DNA from: Anaerolineae bacterium
GTDB lineage: Bacteria; Chloroflexota; Anaerolineae; JAAYZQ01
Assembly: GCA_016929795.1 (NCBI GenBank)
Contig: JAFGIA010000087.1
Span: 1-31,322 of the forward strand
Length of the DNA stretch: 31,322 bases
Direction: 5' to 3'
Positions 9,546-16,649 of this stretch are shown in pieces. A program made the position numbers and the translations under genes. Each line of letters begins with the position of its first letter. Within the stretch, counting starts at the first letter, position 1. The notes under the pieces were generated by a model, which did no database searches, was not told where the DNA came from, and saw only the letters and a list, made by a program, of their open reading frames with translations.

Positions 9546-11504
9546 CTATTGACTGTCAAGCAGGCGCCCAAACTCCTCCCGCCCAAGGGGCGCCGGCTCG
9601 CCAAGGCGTGTGATGAGCCGGTTTCCCAGGCGGATCAGTCGCCCTGGAGCCCCGTGAGCGGCCTCGACGAGTGCGTGCCCCGCATCGTCCACCCCGTCAA
9701 CCCACGCCTCCAACAGGGGCTGTCCCTGGTGCCGGACAAGCCCGGCGCGCTCGAACCTGTACTGGAGAAGCTCGTAGAGGGCACCCGCGCTCCACTCAAT
9801 CGGGACCGGCACCACCGGGCAGGCCGGTGGACGCGCACAGACAAACACTTTCGGCACAATATGCTGCGGCGTGAGCGATGGTAGCCAGCGATCGAGCAGG
9901 CACTCGAGCAGCAGTGCAACACTGGCCTCGTCCTGAGGGGACACATCCACCAGCAGAAAGATGTAATCAATGCCGTGCGGCCGTGGCAGGGTGAACGGCT
10001 CCATCCCCACCCGTGCCATCGGCACTGCATTCACCTCTGCAAGCTGGGGTCGATACCGGGAAAATTGCCTCGGGTTGAAGGCGTCGACTTCTGCCAGCAG
10101 CTCGCCCACTTGATCCCGGTGCAAGGCATAGCTCACGAGCGCATCGATCATGTCGGAAAAGCTGAACCTTGGCCCCAAGTCTGCGAGCACCGGGCGAAAA
10201 GCAGGTCGGTCCTGGCAGAACACAAGCAGATCCCGATCTGTGAACGCGTCGTGCAGCAACGCACGGACCACGGGCAGCGAATACTCACTCCCCATCGCAT
10301 CCGCGCTCGACATGCTCGGCTCTCTCTGATTCGCAACGCGCTCAAGCGCCTCGCCTAACAACTGGGCATCCGGCTCACCTGTACGCTGCCCCGCTCGTTC
10401 CAGGTCCGCCAGTAATGGTGCGAGCCCGCCTGAAACCTGGAGCAAAAAAGCACCGAGGCCCCTCTGACCAGCATCGTCAAGGGCCAGCAGTGCATCGGGA
10501 CAGCGCACCAGGAAGCAGGTCAAGGCGACATAGATAGCACGCGCCAGATGCCGGGCCACCGACGACGCGTCCAGAGGCCCGTGAAGTGGTGCGTAGGCAG
10601 CCAGCGTGCGATCGAGGGCCGATCCGACGAGGCCGCTCTCGTAACGCATCATCCAGATGAGCGCGCTGCGACCAGAACCGGGAGGCGCGACGAGCAGGCT
10701 CGGCCGTGGCGTCATCACCTCCTGCCAGACAGGCCAGAGCCGGTAAAAGAGGTCCGGCAGCAGGGGGTCTTGTTCGGCCTTGTCGGGGCCAAAGGGATTG
10801 AAATCGAGTGCCAGCCGGGCGACACCCTGCTGTATGACCGGCGGCTCACTGCGCTCGCCAGGCCAGAAAGCGCAAGGTCCACCCGAGAGGGGCAAGAACG
10901 GCTTGGCGAACGCCTCCCTCCTGCGCAGCCACGCCTTCACTGCTCGGTCTTGCTCACCCCATCGTCGAACCAGGTAGCGCCCACTCGCCCCGGCCTGGCT
11001 GAACAGGATCTCGGCCACGCGCTCATCGCCAGGCGTTGTAGTGGCGAGCCACTGCACCACAGGGCTGGTCGCTTCGAGCCCGACAGCCTGAAAGCCTCTG
11101 GCGATCTCCCGGATCGTGTCACGGGAAGGTTGGCTCGCGGGCCGTTCCAGGTGCGTAATCAGTGCGGCAACCGCCGCGGGTGCACCATCGCCAATGGCTT
11201 CCTGCCACTCCCACTGCATGTCCTCAATTCTGCGCCGCACAAGAGCCCAGTCACCGGCACGCAGATGGCGCGCGAGATCGCGCCGCATGTGTGGTGCCCA
11301 CTCGCGGCGGAAGGTGGTGCGAAGCTCGGCCATCAGATCGGTGTTTTTCAGCTCGGCAAACAAAAAGAGATAATCGAAAAAAGCATCTTTGCCGGGGGTA
11401 GTGCGGCGCACGGCGTCAATGCGCTCACGGAAAAAGCGCCGCCGCCCGCGGGCACGTGGGCGCATCCAGTGGAAGAAACGAGTAACACTCCGCGACCGCT
11501 TCAT
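9546..11504 (-). CDS. ATPase with inserted effector-associated (EAD/death-like) domain, Walker A Lys replaced by Arg
   Basis: About 652 aa from ATG 11504. The first ~230 residues are helical and basic. An ATPase region starts at FNPFGPDKAEQDPLLPDLF, a lead-in I associate with Chloroflexota STAND-like ATPases. The P-loop reads APPGSGRS (~273-280), so the usual Lys is Arg. Residues ~411-487 (LPVVRALLHDAFTDRDLLVF... to ...FNPRQFSRYRPQL) resemble the small helical effector-associated domains of bacterial NLR-like conflict systems. The hydrophobic Walker B strand (YIFLLVD, D520) comes only after it. The domain therefore sits inside the ATPase, between the A and B motifs. The start is uncertain: GTG 11552 and ATG 11525 are in frame and no Shine-Dalgarno is strong. 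First gene of the cassette. It may be an adaptor with weak or no ATP hydrolysis (inference). Confidence 0.78.
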   Translation of the reverse strand: MKRSRSVTRFFHWMRPRARGRRRFFRERIDAVRRTTPGKDAFFDYLFLFAELKNTDLMAELRTTFRREWAPHMRRDLARHLRAGDWALVRRRIEDMQWEWQEAIGDGAPAAVAALITHLERPASQPSRDTIREIARGFQAVGLEATSPVVQWLATTTPGDERVAEILFSQAGASGRYLVRRWGEQDRAVKAWLRRREAFAKPFLPLSGGPCAFWPGERSEPPVIQQGVARLALDFNPFGPDKAEQDPLLPDLFYRLWPVWQEVMTPRPSLLVAPPGSGRSALIWMMRYESGLVGSALDRTLAAYAPLHGPLDASSVARHLARAIYVALTCFLVRCPDALLALDDAGQRGLGAFLLQVSGGLAPLLADLERAGQRTGEPDAQLLGEALERVANQREPSMSSADAMGSEYSLPVVRALLHDAFTDRDLLVFCQDRPAFRPVLADLGPRFSFSDMIDALVSYALHRDQVGELLAEVDAFNPRQFSRYRPQLAEVNAVPMARVGMEPFTLPRPHGIDYIFLLVDVSPQDEASVALLLECLLDRWLPSLTPQHIVPKVFVCARPPACPVVPVPIEWSAGALYELLQYRFERAGLVRHQGQPLLEAWVDGVDDAGHALVEAAHGAPGRLIRLGNRLITRLGEPAPLGREEFGRLLDSQ

Positions 11505-11609
11505 GTCAAACCCAACCTGGCGCATGGGCAGAGATCGGAGCAAACAGCACACCTCGCAGGCATTGCCCTGCGCCTCTGCGAGGGTATGAGATCCTACGCT
11601 TTATGTGTA

Positions 11610-11638
11610 AGTTTACCACCTGCTTTCGTTTTTGTCAA
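11610..11638 (-). promoter_or_regulatory. Strong sigma70 promoter of the three-ATPase cassette
   Basis: Minus strand: perfect TTGACA (11633-11638), 17-bp spacer, TAAACT (11610-11615, four of six matches). Predicted transcription start is near 11603, about 50-100 bases before the candidate starts of the first ATPase gene. Between this promoter and the tRNA terminator (11639-11765) I see nothing else. Confidence 0.7.
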
Positions 11639-11765
11639 TTATCAACGCGATCTGGCAAACGCAAAATCTTACTCGTTTTACCCCACCACTCCCCGCCTCT
11701 GTCGTTGCGAGGGAGTTCCAGCGACGGGAACAGGGCTCGATCAGAAAGTAGTAATTCTTCCACAC

Positions 11766-11795
11766 GCAAAACAGGCTCCACTTGAGGGAGCCTGT
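11766..11795 (-). terminator. Rho-independent terminator of the tRNA-Met pair
   Basis: On the minus strand a 9-bp perfect stem (ACAGGCTCC / GGAGCCTGT, 11771-11779 with 11787-11795) with a 7-base loop is followed by TTTTGCG. It lies 27 bases past the 3' end of the elongator tRNA and separates the tRNAs from the ATPase cassette. Confidence 0.75.
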
Positions 11796-11821
11796 ATGCC
11801 CGAATGCTATTGCACTCTCAG

Positions 11822-11893
11822 TGGCGAGGGGGAGATTTGAACTCCCAACCAAGGGCTTATGAGTCCCCTGCTCTGCCATTGAGCTACCTCGCC
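11822..11893 (-). tRNA. tRNA-Met(CAT), elongator type
   Basis: 72 nt cloverleaf. The acceptor GGCGAGG pairs with CCTCGCC. The D stem is GCTC/GAGC, the T stem GGGAG/CTCCC with loop TTCAAAT. The anticodon loop is CTCATAA (anticodon at 11859-11861). The 3' CCA is not encoded. The anticodon stem has a G.T pair at 27-43 and an A.G mismatch at 31-39. The C11:G24 pair and paired position 1-72 mark it as non-initiator. A lysidine-modified tRNA-Ile2 also reads CAT in DNA. The acceptor base pairs favour Met, but Ile2 cannot be excluded by eye. Confidence 0.9.
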
Positions 11894-11942
11894 CCACGCC
11901 AAGGGCAGATGGCATCTCTGCCATCTGCCTCTAGCCTTCAGG

Positions 11943-12014
11943 TAGCGGGGGGAGGATTCGAACCTCCGACCTTTGGGTTATGAGCCCAACGAGCTGCCTC
12001 TGCTCCACCCCGCA
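11943..12014 (-). tRNA. Initiator tRNA-fMet(CAT)
   Basis: 72 nt. Initiator hallmarks are visible: three G:C pairs next to the anticodon loop (TTGGG/CCCAA around CTCATAA), the A11:U24 pair in the D stem (GAGC/GCTC), and an unpaired acceptor end, here U1 against U72. The T arm is GGAGG TTCGAAT CCTCC. Only ACC of the ACCA end is present (next base T), so CCA is added post-transcriptionally. It is first in a two-tRNA transcript, 49 bases ahead of the elongator tRNA. Confidence 0.95.
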
Positions 12015-12026
12015 TTGTCGGGGCCG

Positions 12027-12055
12027 ATTATATAGGAGATTTCACAGCCCGTCAA
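12027..12055 (-). promoter_or_regulatory. Near-consensus promoter of the tRNA-Met pair
   Basis: Minus strand: TTGACG (12050-12055), 17-bp spacer, perfect TATAAT (12027-12032). The predicted start lies about six bases before the 5' end of tRNA-fMet. It lies in the 66-base gap after the M50 gene. Confidence 0.9.
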
Positions 12056-12080
12056 ATTCCTGACGTGTCATGGTGGGGGC

Positions 12081-13202
12081 CTACGCCAGCCCCATCATCG
12101 TGACCATGGTCACGTACGCCCAGGCAGCCACGGCAATAGCAGCGGCGAGCAGCCCGCCGGCTGCCAGGCGTATCCACAGCCGGCGCGAGATCTCGGGATC
12201 GACCGGCTCCGGATCGAGGCGCACCGGCGCCACCGCCTCGGCCATCGCCAACGGCGGGGGAGCCGGCCCGACCTCGACCGCCGGGTCGCGCTCTGCCCGG
12301 GTCAATACCTGCAGCTGTTTTTCTGCCAGCAGCAGCACGGCCGGGTCACCGCGCGCCCCGGTGGTGGCGCGGAACGAGCTGATCGCCAGGGATGTCCGCC
12401 CCTTCGCCCAATAAGCCAGGCCAAGGTTGTAGTAGGCCAGCGCCAGATCGTGGTCGTGTTCCGTCGCCTGCCTGTAGCGCGCGATGGCCTCGTCCCACTC
12501 TCCCGCACGGTGGTACTCCAGCCCGATGTCAAAGTGGATGCGCGCCGGGCTCTGCGGCTCGGCGTCAGGCGGCTGCGCCCCCGGCGCCACGGCCTGGCCC
12601 TCGGGGCGTGCGACGGTCGGCCCGCCGCGCAGCGCGCTGCGCACCGCCGCCACCAGGCTCACCAACGCATGAAACCCGTCAAGCGGCGGCAATGGGATCA
12701 AGTTGAAAAAAGCAAGCAACAAGTTGACCACCAGCATATAGTAGGAGAGGGCAATGGCCATGCCGTGTGCATCCGGCCCAGGGCTCGCCGCCATCAGAAA
12801 GGCCATCACCTCAGAAGCCGGAGCATCCGTGTAGACCCATGCCACATACACTGTCATCGACATACCTACCAGCACGGCCAGCGCTACCAGCAGGTTCGCC
12901 ATCGCCCCCGCGATCGACACCAGGAAAGTGCCGAATGCCCGGTTGCGCAGCCGCAGCCGCGTGTGGTCTACCCACACCGGCTTGGCCCACCCGAATCCAA
13001 AGAGGAGAAAGACGATCAGCCCGATCCACGACACGTGCCGCAGGGGGTTGAATGTCAGGCGGCGGCGCTCCACCTGGCTTGTATCTCCCAGCAGATAAGC
13101 GACGAGGGCGTGAGCCAGCTCGTGCACTGTAAAACCCACCAGCAGTGCTGGCAGCAGCAGCACCGTCGCCCATGTCGGCGGCCAGTTGATCCATTCTGAC
13201 AT
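12081..13202 (-). CDS. M50-family membrane zinc metalloprotease (site-2-protease-like) fused to TPRs
   Basis: 373 aa. The first membrane segment carries HELAH (H27, E28, H31), the zinc site of M50 proteases. A later segment has NLIPLPPLDGFH, the family's second metal-ligand motif around an N-P-x-D-G core. Between them lie further membrane segments. After ~residue 215 comes a soluble part with two or three TPRs (IGLEYHRAGEWDEAIARYRQ, LAYYNLGLAYWAKGRT), and the protein ends in one more membrane helix. M50 enzymes cleave membrane-embedded substrates, often anti-sigma factors or signal-peptide remnants. TPRs may present partners (inference). Start at ATG 13202, a few bases past the stop of the preceding 116-aa gene, indicating co-translation. 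Confidence 0.87.
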   Translation of the reverse strand: MSEWINWPPTWATVLLLPALLVGFTVHELAHALVAYLLGDTSQVERRRLTFNPLRHVSWIGLIVFLLFGFGWAKPVWVDHTRLRLRNRAFGTFLVSIAGAMANLLVALAVLVGMSMTVYVAWVYTDAPASEVMAFLMAASPGPDAHGMAIALSYYMLVVNLLLAFFNLIPLPPLDGFHALVSLVAAVRSALRGGPTVARPEGQAVAPGAQPPDAEPQSPARIHFDIGLEYHRAGEWDEAIARYRQATEHDHDLALAYYNLGLAYWAKGRTSLAISSFRATTGARGDPAVLLLAEKQLQVLTRAERDPAVEVGPAPPPLAMAEAVAPVRLDPEPVDPEISRRLWIRLAAGGLLAAAIAVAAWAYVTMVTMMGLA

Positions 13203-13206
13203 GCGA

Positions 13207-13557
13207 TCAGCGTTCCTCTGCCCGGAAAAAGACAAAACTCCGCGCGGCATGTGCCACCAGTTCGTCCTCGAAAAAGACACCTACGTGCAGCACGTGCTCG
13301 CCGGGTTCGGCGTCTCGCCTCAGGTGCAGCATCTTGTCGATCATCCAGTCGTGGTTGTGCACGATCGTCGTGCTGCACACTTCCTCGTCGCTGGGGGCGA
13401 CGATCGCCATTTCGATGCGCACCGGCTCCAGGAAAGGGGTCAGGTCAACTGCAACGTCGACGCGCCGGCGGTCGAGTGGATTCAGACCCACCCCCGTGAT
13501 CTCGATCTCTGCCGGCGGCACTGGCCGCTGGCCCTGCAAAAAGATCCGCTGTGACAA
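13207..13557 (-). CDS. Small predicted beta-sandwich protein of unknown function
   Basis: 116 aa, not recognised. The alternating hydrophobic pattern (EIEITGVGL, VDVAVDLTPFL, IEMAIVAPSD, HVLHVGVFFE) suggests an immunoglobulin-like or CARDB-like beta-sandwich. There is no signal peptide or membrane segment, so it is probably cytoplasmic. The start is TTG 13557 with GGAGG seven bases upstream. No ATG or GTG in this frame is near the ribosome binding site. The stop is just before the M50 protease start, and both share the promoter at 13585-13613. A role linked to the protease is only a guess. Confidence 0.72.
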   Translation of the reverse strand: MSQRIFLQGQRPVPPAEIEITGVGLNPLDRRRVDVAVDLTPFLEPVRIEMAIVAPSDEEVCSTTIVHNHDWMIDKMLHLRRDAEPGEHVLHVGVFFEDELVAHAARSFVFFRAEER

Positions 13558-13584
13558 AACAATGCCTCCTCACACCTCGACGCG

Positions 13585-13613
13585 ATTATACACCCGGCGC
13601 CAGGGCAGGTCAA
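13585..13613 (-). promoter_or_regulatory. Consensus-like promoter of the small gene-M50 protease pair
   Basis: Minus strand: TTGACC (13608-13613), 17-bp spacer, perfect TATAAT (13585-13590). The predicted start is ~20 bases upstream of the TTG start codon, leaving room for GAGGAGG. It lies in the 85-base gap after the GT39 gene. Confidence 0.85.
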
Positions 13614-13642
13614 AAGCGCATCACTCCTTCCCCAAGTGTGGC

Positions 13643-16624
13643 TCACTCCCCGAGCAGGACCTCATCAAGCACCAGGCCATCCCCCAGCGGCGTCCCATTC
13701 TCACTATACACGGGCAAGCGGGCGCCGGTTGCACCGTCGTACAGGGCAAGCCATAGGGTATATTCCCCCCCCTCCTCCTCTACGCTGGCAGGCAGATCGA
13801 GTTTCACCCGATCAACCAGGTACTCGCCTGGCAGCCAGCTCGTCGTGGGCAGGTGCGGATAGACGTCGGCTTGGGCGCGGATGTCGCCCGGCCCACCGCT
13901 GCCGAGGAGGTGCAAAGCTATCTTGTAGCGTTCTGTCACCGGCTCGACAGGCTGCCAGTAGAGAGTGAGGCCCATCTCCGATTCCAGCTCGAGATCGTAG
14001 CCAAGAAAGCGGATAGCCGACCCCAAAGTGGCAGTGCGTGGGTGCTGCGGAAGGGGCGGAACGAGCACCGGCGTCCGCCCTGAAAGCGGCACGGTGGCCA
14101 GTGGATAGACCGAGCCAAGTGGGACGGGCCCGCGATGGATGGGCAGCCACTCCCCTGCGGCCGTGCGCCGGCCGATCTCCAGGTGATAGATCCCAGGCTC
14201 GAGTGCACTGGACAATGGGATCACGCGCGGGTCACGCACGGTCTGGCCTGGCGCCCATTGGGTAAAGGGCGCGCGCCCGCCAGCCGGAGCCGAAGCCCAT
14301 TCCTCCACCACATTCCCCTCCCCATCCACCAGGCGCAGTACCGCCGGCGCTGCCTGCGCCGGCTCTTCTCCTGCCTGCCAGTAGAGGTCGATGTCCAGCC
14401 TACTACCTGGCTGCTTTTCAAGAGAGGGGGTGTCAAAACCGAGCAGGCGCACCACGCCCAGATCGACACCCACAGAGTAGGCCGGCTCAGGTGCCGGGAG
14501 TGCTTTCCATCCCGCGGCCGGTGGCACAACGTCCACCTGCCCCAGGGAGAACCTGCTCCCGCCGTACGAGGAAAGCCAAACAGGCTGGCCTGCCTCAAAA
14601 CGATACCATCCCAACTCGATCCTATACTCCCCTGGCGGGGTCGACACCGGCACCAGCAAGCGCAGCGGTATGCGCACCAGCTCACCCGCCGCCCACTGCT
14701 CTGTCGGGTAAAGAGGGCCGGCGGGCAGCTTGTCAACCTGTGCCCAGCGCCTGCCCTCATCGTCGAACAGGCCCAAGAAGAGATACACATCGCGCGGCGG
14801 AGCCGCCCCTGCTTGCCACACCGTCGCCAGGTCGAGCGCACCGCCTGCCTCCACGGTCGTCGAGTACCAGGTGATGCCGGTGAGAAGCAGCGAGCCACCA
14901 TCCCACGCCAGTGGAGAGCCCGGCTGCGCCGTGGGGCAGGCCCCCGCGTAGGGATCGCGGCCGGTGAGATATCCCTGAACGCGCAACTGCGACTCACCGG
15001 TAAAAACCTGGTCCACGAACGGCGTGCCGTGCTCGTCGAGCCAGTCACGGACAAATCCGCCCGGATCTGCCACCGTGTCATAGATCCGGTAGATCCACAC
15101 CCGGTGGTAGGTCGCAAACAGGTGCTCGAGCGCCTCCTCCGTCTCTGCTCGGGTCATGGCATAAAAATCGGATGCGGGATCACCCCAGCCGAGATCTGGA
15201 TCACCGTCGACCGTGCCCATCAAAAAGAGAGGCGGGCCGGCACACGGGTCGACTGCGCGCACGTCACTGCCCACCAGCCGTCCCTGCCAGGCGATCTTGT
15301 CGACACCTGTTTCAGGCCAATAAGTGAGGACCGCGGGATACACATAGCCCGCGTTGACCACGATCGCGTCACCAGGACGCCACTCTTCCGCCAGGAAGGC
15401 GACTGCCGCTCGGTGGTCGTCGGCAGCGTAGCGCGGCGATGCGTGATAGGCAACGAGTGAAACAGAGGCCAAGAGCGCGACGAGGGCCAGCGCGCCGGCC
15501 CCCGCCGGCATCCACCGTCGCCACAGCCACGCCAGGCCCGCCGCCACAACGACGTAGAATGGGGTCGAATAGGTAAATACATAGCGCACATGAAAAAGCG
15601 GCGTCACAAATGAGGCCAAATAGATCAACGCCACCGGCACGAACACGCAGCCGATCAGAAACCAGGCCGCTGTGGTGCGCCCCACCGGCCTGGCTCCACT
15701 CACGCGCGCAGCGCCGCGCCCCACCAGCGCCAGCACTAGCAGTGCCGCCAGCACCACCAGCGCCGGCCATCCCCACGCCAGTTCTGCCGACTGCCCCAGC
15801 CCGAGCGCCGTGTACGTCTGCACCAACACGTCCCACGCACCCGTGAACGACCGCCACGGCGGCACAGGGGGGTCTGTCGCCTGGCGCCACGCAACGGGTA
15901 GCCATGGTGCGTAGAGGATGATCACCGCCACCTGTGCCAGCGCCCATCCCCCGAGTCCGCTCCACCTCATGCTCGCCCGGCGCCACCCTGCCAGCCACCC
16001 ACCCACCACGCACAGGTTCACGGCCACGAGCAGGAAAGCGAAATAGTAGAGCGTCCACATTCCCAGCGCCCCACACACAGCGTAGGTGACAAGCGCTGCG
16101 ACCTCACCCTTTCCGCCCGTCGCAGTCGGCGCCTGCCGGTAGCGGAGCGCCGCGCACACCACGCCCATTGCCAGCACCGCCCCCAGTGTGTACATGCGCA
16201 CCTCTTGCGAGTACCACACGTTGTAGGGCGAGATCGCCACAAACAGCGCGGCGATCGTTGCCGCCCGCCGCCCGAACAGGCGCCCTGCCAGCCGGTAAGC
16301 AAGTGCGACGAGCAGCATCCCGAAAAAGAGCGACAGAAAAGCCGCTGTGAAATCGCTTTGCCCCGCCAGCGCCTGCCAGAAGTGCAGCAGCAGGTAGTAC
16401 CCTGGCGGGTGAATATCGCGCGCCGTGTGCGCCACCAGCCCGGCCACGTCCTGCCCCGCCAGGGTGACGCTCACTGTCTCGTCGTACCAGAGGCTCTCGG
16501 CGCCGAGGCGAAAGAGGCGCAGGGCGAAGGCAAAGAGGAGGATCACGAGCGTTGGATATTGGATATTGGATATCAGGGATCGGGGAATCAGGGAATCGAG
16601 GGGCGGGGAGCTAGATTCGGTCAT
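13643..16624 (-). CDS. GT39-like (PMT/ArnT fold) membrane glycosyltransferase with C-terminal beta-sandwich modules
   Basis: About 993 aa. The N-terminal half has ~12 membrane segments. The first extracytoplasmic loop contains SLWYDE (D48, E49), the acidic motif of GT-C enzymes that transfer sugars from polyprenyl-phosphate donors, followed by DIHPPGYYLLLHFW, also typical. Residues ~570-990 form two or three repeated beta-sandwich units with phrases such as DIDLYWQAGEEP and GLTLYWQPVEPV, probably extracytoplasmic carbohydrate-binding or acceptor-docking modules. ATG 16624 is 25 bases past the LysM-M23 stop. No good Shine-Dalgarno is visible and GTG 16636 is an alternative. Codons ~8-24 are built from a short tandem repeat (see 16552-16602), so the native N terminus may differ. 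Donor and acceptor are unknown. Confidence 0.85.
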   Translation of the reverse strand: MTESSSPPLDSLIPRSLISNIQYPTLVILLFAFALRLFRLGAESLWYDETVSVTLAGQDVAGLVAHTARDIHPPGYYLLLHFWQALAGQSDFTAAFLSLFFGMLLVALAYRLAGRLFGRRAATIAALFVAISPYNVWYSQEVRMYTLGAVLAMGVVCAALRYRQAPTATGGKGEVAALVTYAVCGALGMWTLYYFAFLLVAVNLCVVGGWLAGWRRASMRWSGLGGWALAQVAVIILYAPWLPVAWRQATDPPVPPWRSFTGAWDVLVQTYTALGLGQSAELAWGWPALVVLAALLVLALVGRGAARVSGARPVGRTTAAWFLIGCVFVPVALIYLASFVTPLFHVRYVFTYSTPFYVVVAAGLAWLWRRWMPAGAGALALVALLASVSLVAYHASPRYAADDHRAAVAFLAEEWRPGDAIVVNAGYVYPAVLTYWPETGVDKIAWQGRLVGSDVRAVDPCAGPPLFLMGTVDGDPDLGWGDPASDFYAMTRAETEEALEHLFATYHRVWIYRIYDTVADPGGFVRDWLDEHGTPFVDQVFTGESQLRVQGYLTGRDPYAGACPTAQPGSPLAWDGGSLLLTGITWYSTTVEAGGALDLATVWQAGAAPPRDVYLFLGLFDDEGRRWAQVDKLPAGPLYPTEQWAAGELVRIPLRLLVPVSTPPGEYRIELGWYRFEAGQPVWLSSYGGSRFSLGQVDVVPPAAGWKALPAPEPAYSVGVDLGVVRLLGFDTPSLEKQPGSRLDIDLYWQAGEEPAQAAPAVLRLVDGEGNVVEEWASAPAGGRAPFTQWAPGQTVRDPRVIPLSSALEPGIYHLEIGRRTAAGEWLPIHRGPVPLGSVYPLATVPLSGRTPVLVPPLPQHPRTATLGSAIRFLGYDLELESEMGLTLYWQPVEPVTERYKIALHLLGSGGPGDIRAQADVYPHLPTTSWLPGEYLVDRVKLDLPASVEEEGGEYTLWLALYDGATGARLPVYSENGTPLGDGLVLDEVLLGE
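16552..16602. repeat. TTGGATA x3 heptamer repeat plus degenerate ATCAGGGA-type units inside the GT39 reading frame
   Basis: Three exact tandem copies of TTGGATA (16552-16572) are followed by degenerate 7-8-base units around ATCAGGGA (to ~16602). The block encodes the N-terminal stretch PLDSLIPRSLISNIQYP just before the first membrane helix. It resembles the intergenic tandem/inverted repeats at 28172-28221 and 29773-29820. Confidence 0.7.
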
Positions 16625-16649
16625 GGGGTCCGTCACTTGCTGCCTGGGG

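Noticed and set aside
9546..11504. Assigning TIR, caspase or nuclease effector to the ATPase cassette
   Set aside because: I searched the three proteins for TIR, caspase His-Cys, HNH, PD-(D/E)xK and trypsin-like motifs and found none convincing.
10548..11840. 430-aa open frame on the plus strand
   Set aside because: It lies antisense to the 652-aa ATPase gene and runs into the tRNA terminator. Composition is Arg/Pro/His-rich with no domain, typical of the antisense frame of GC-rich genes.
14135..15460. 441-aa open frame on the plus strand
   Set aside because: Antisense to the GT39-like gene, no start signal, no recognisable motif, shadow of biased third codon positions.
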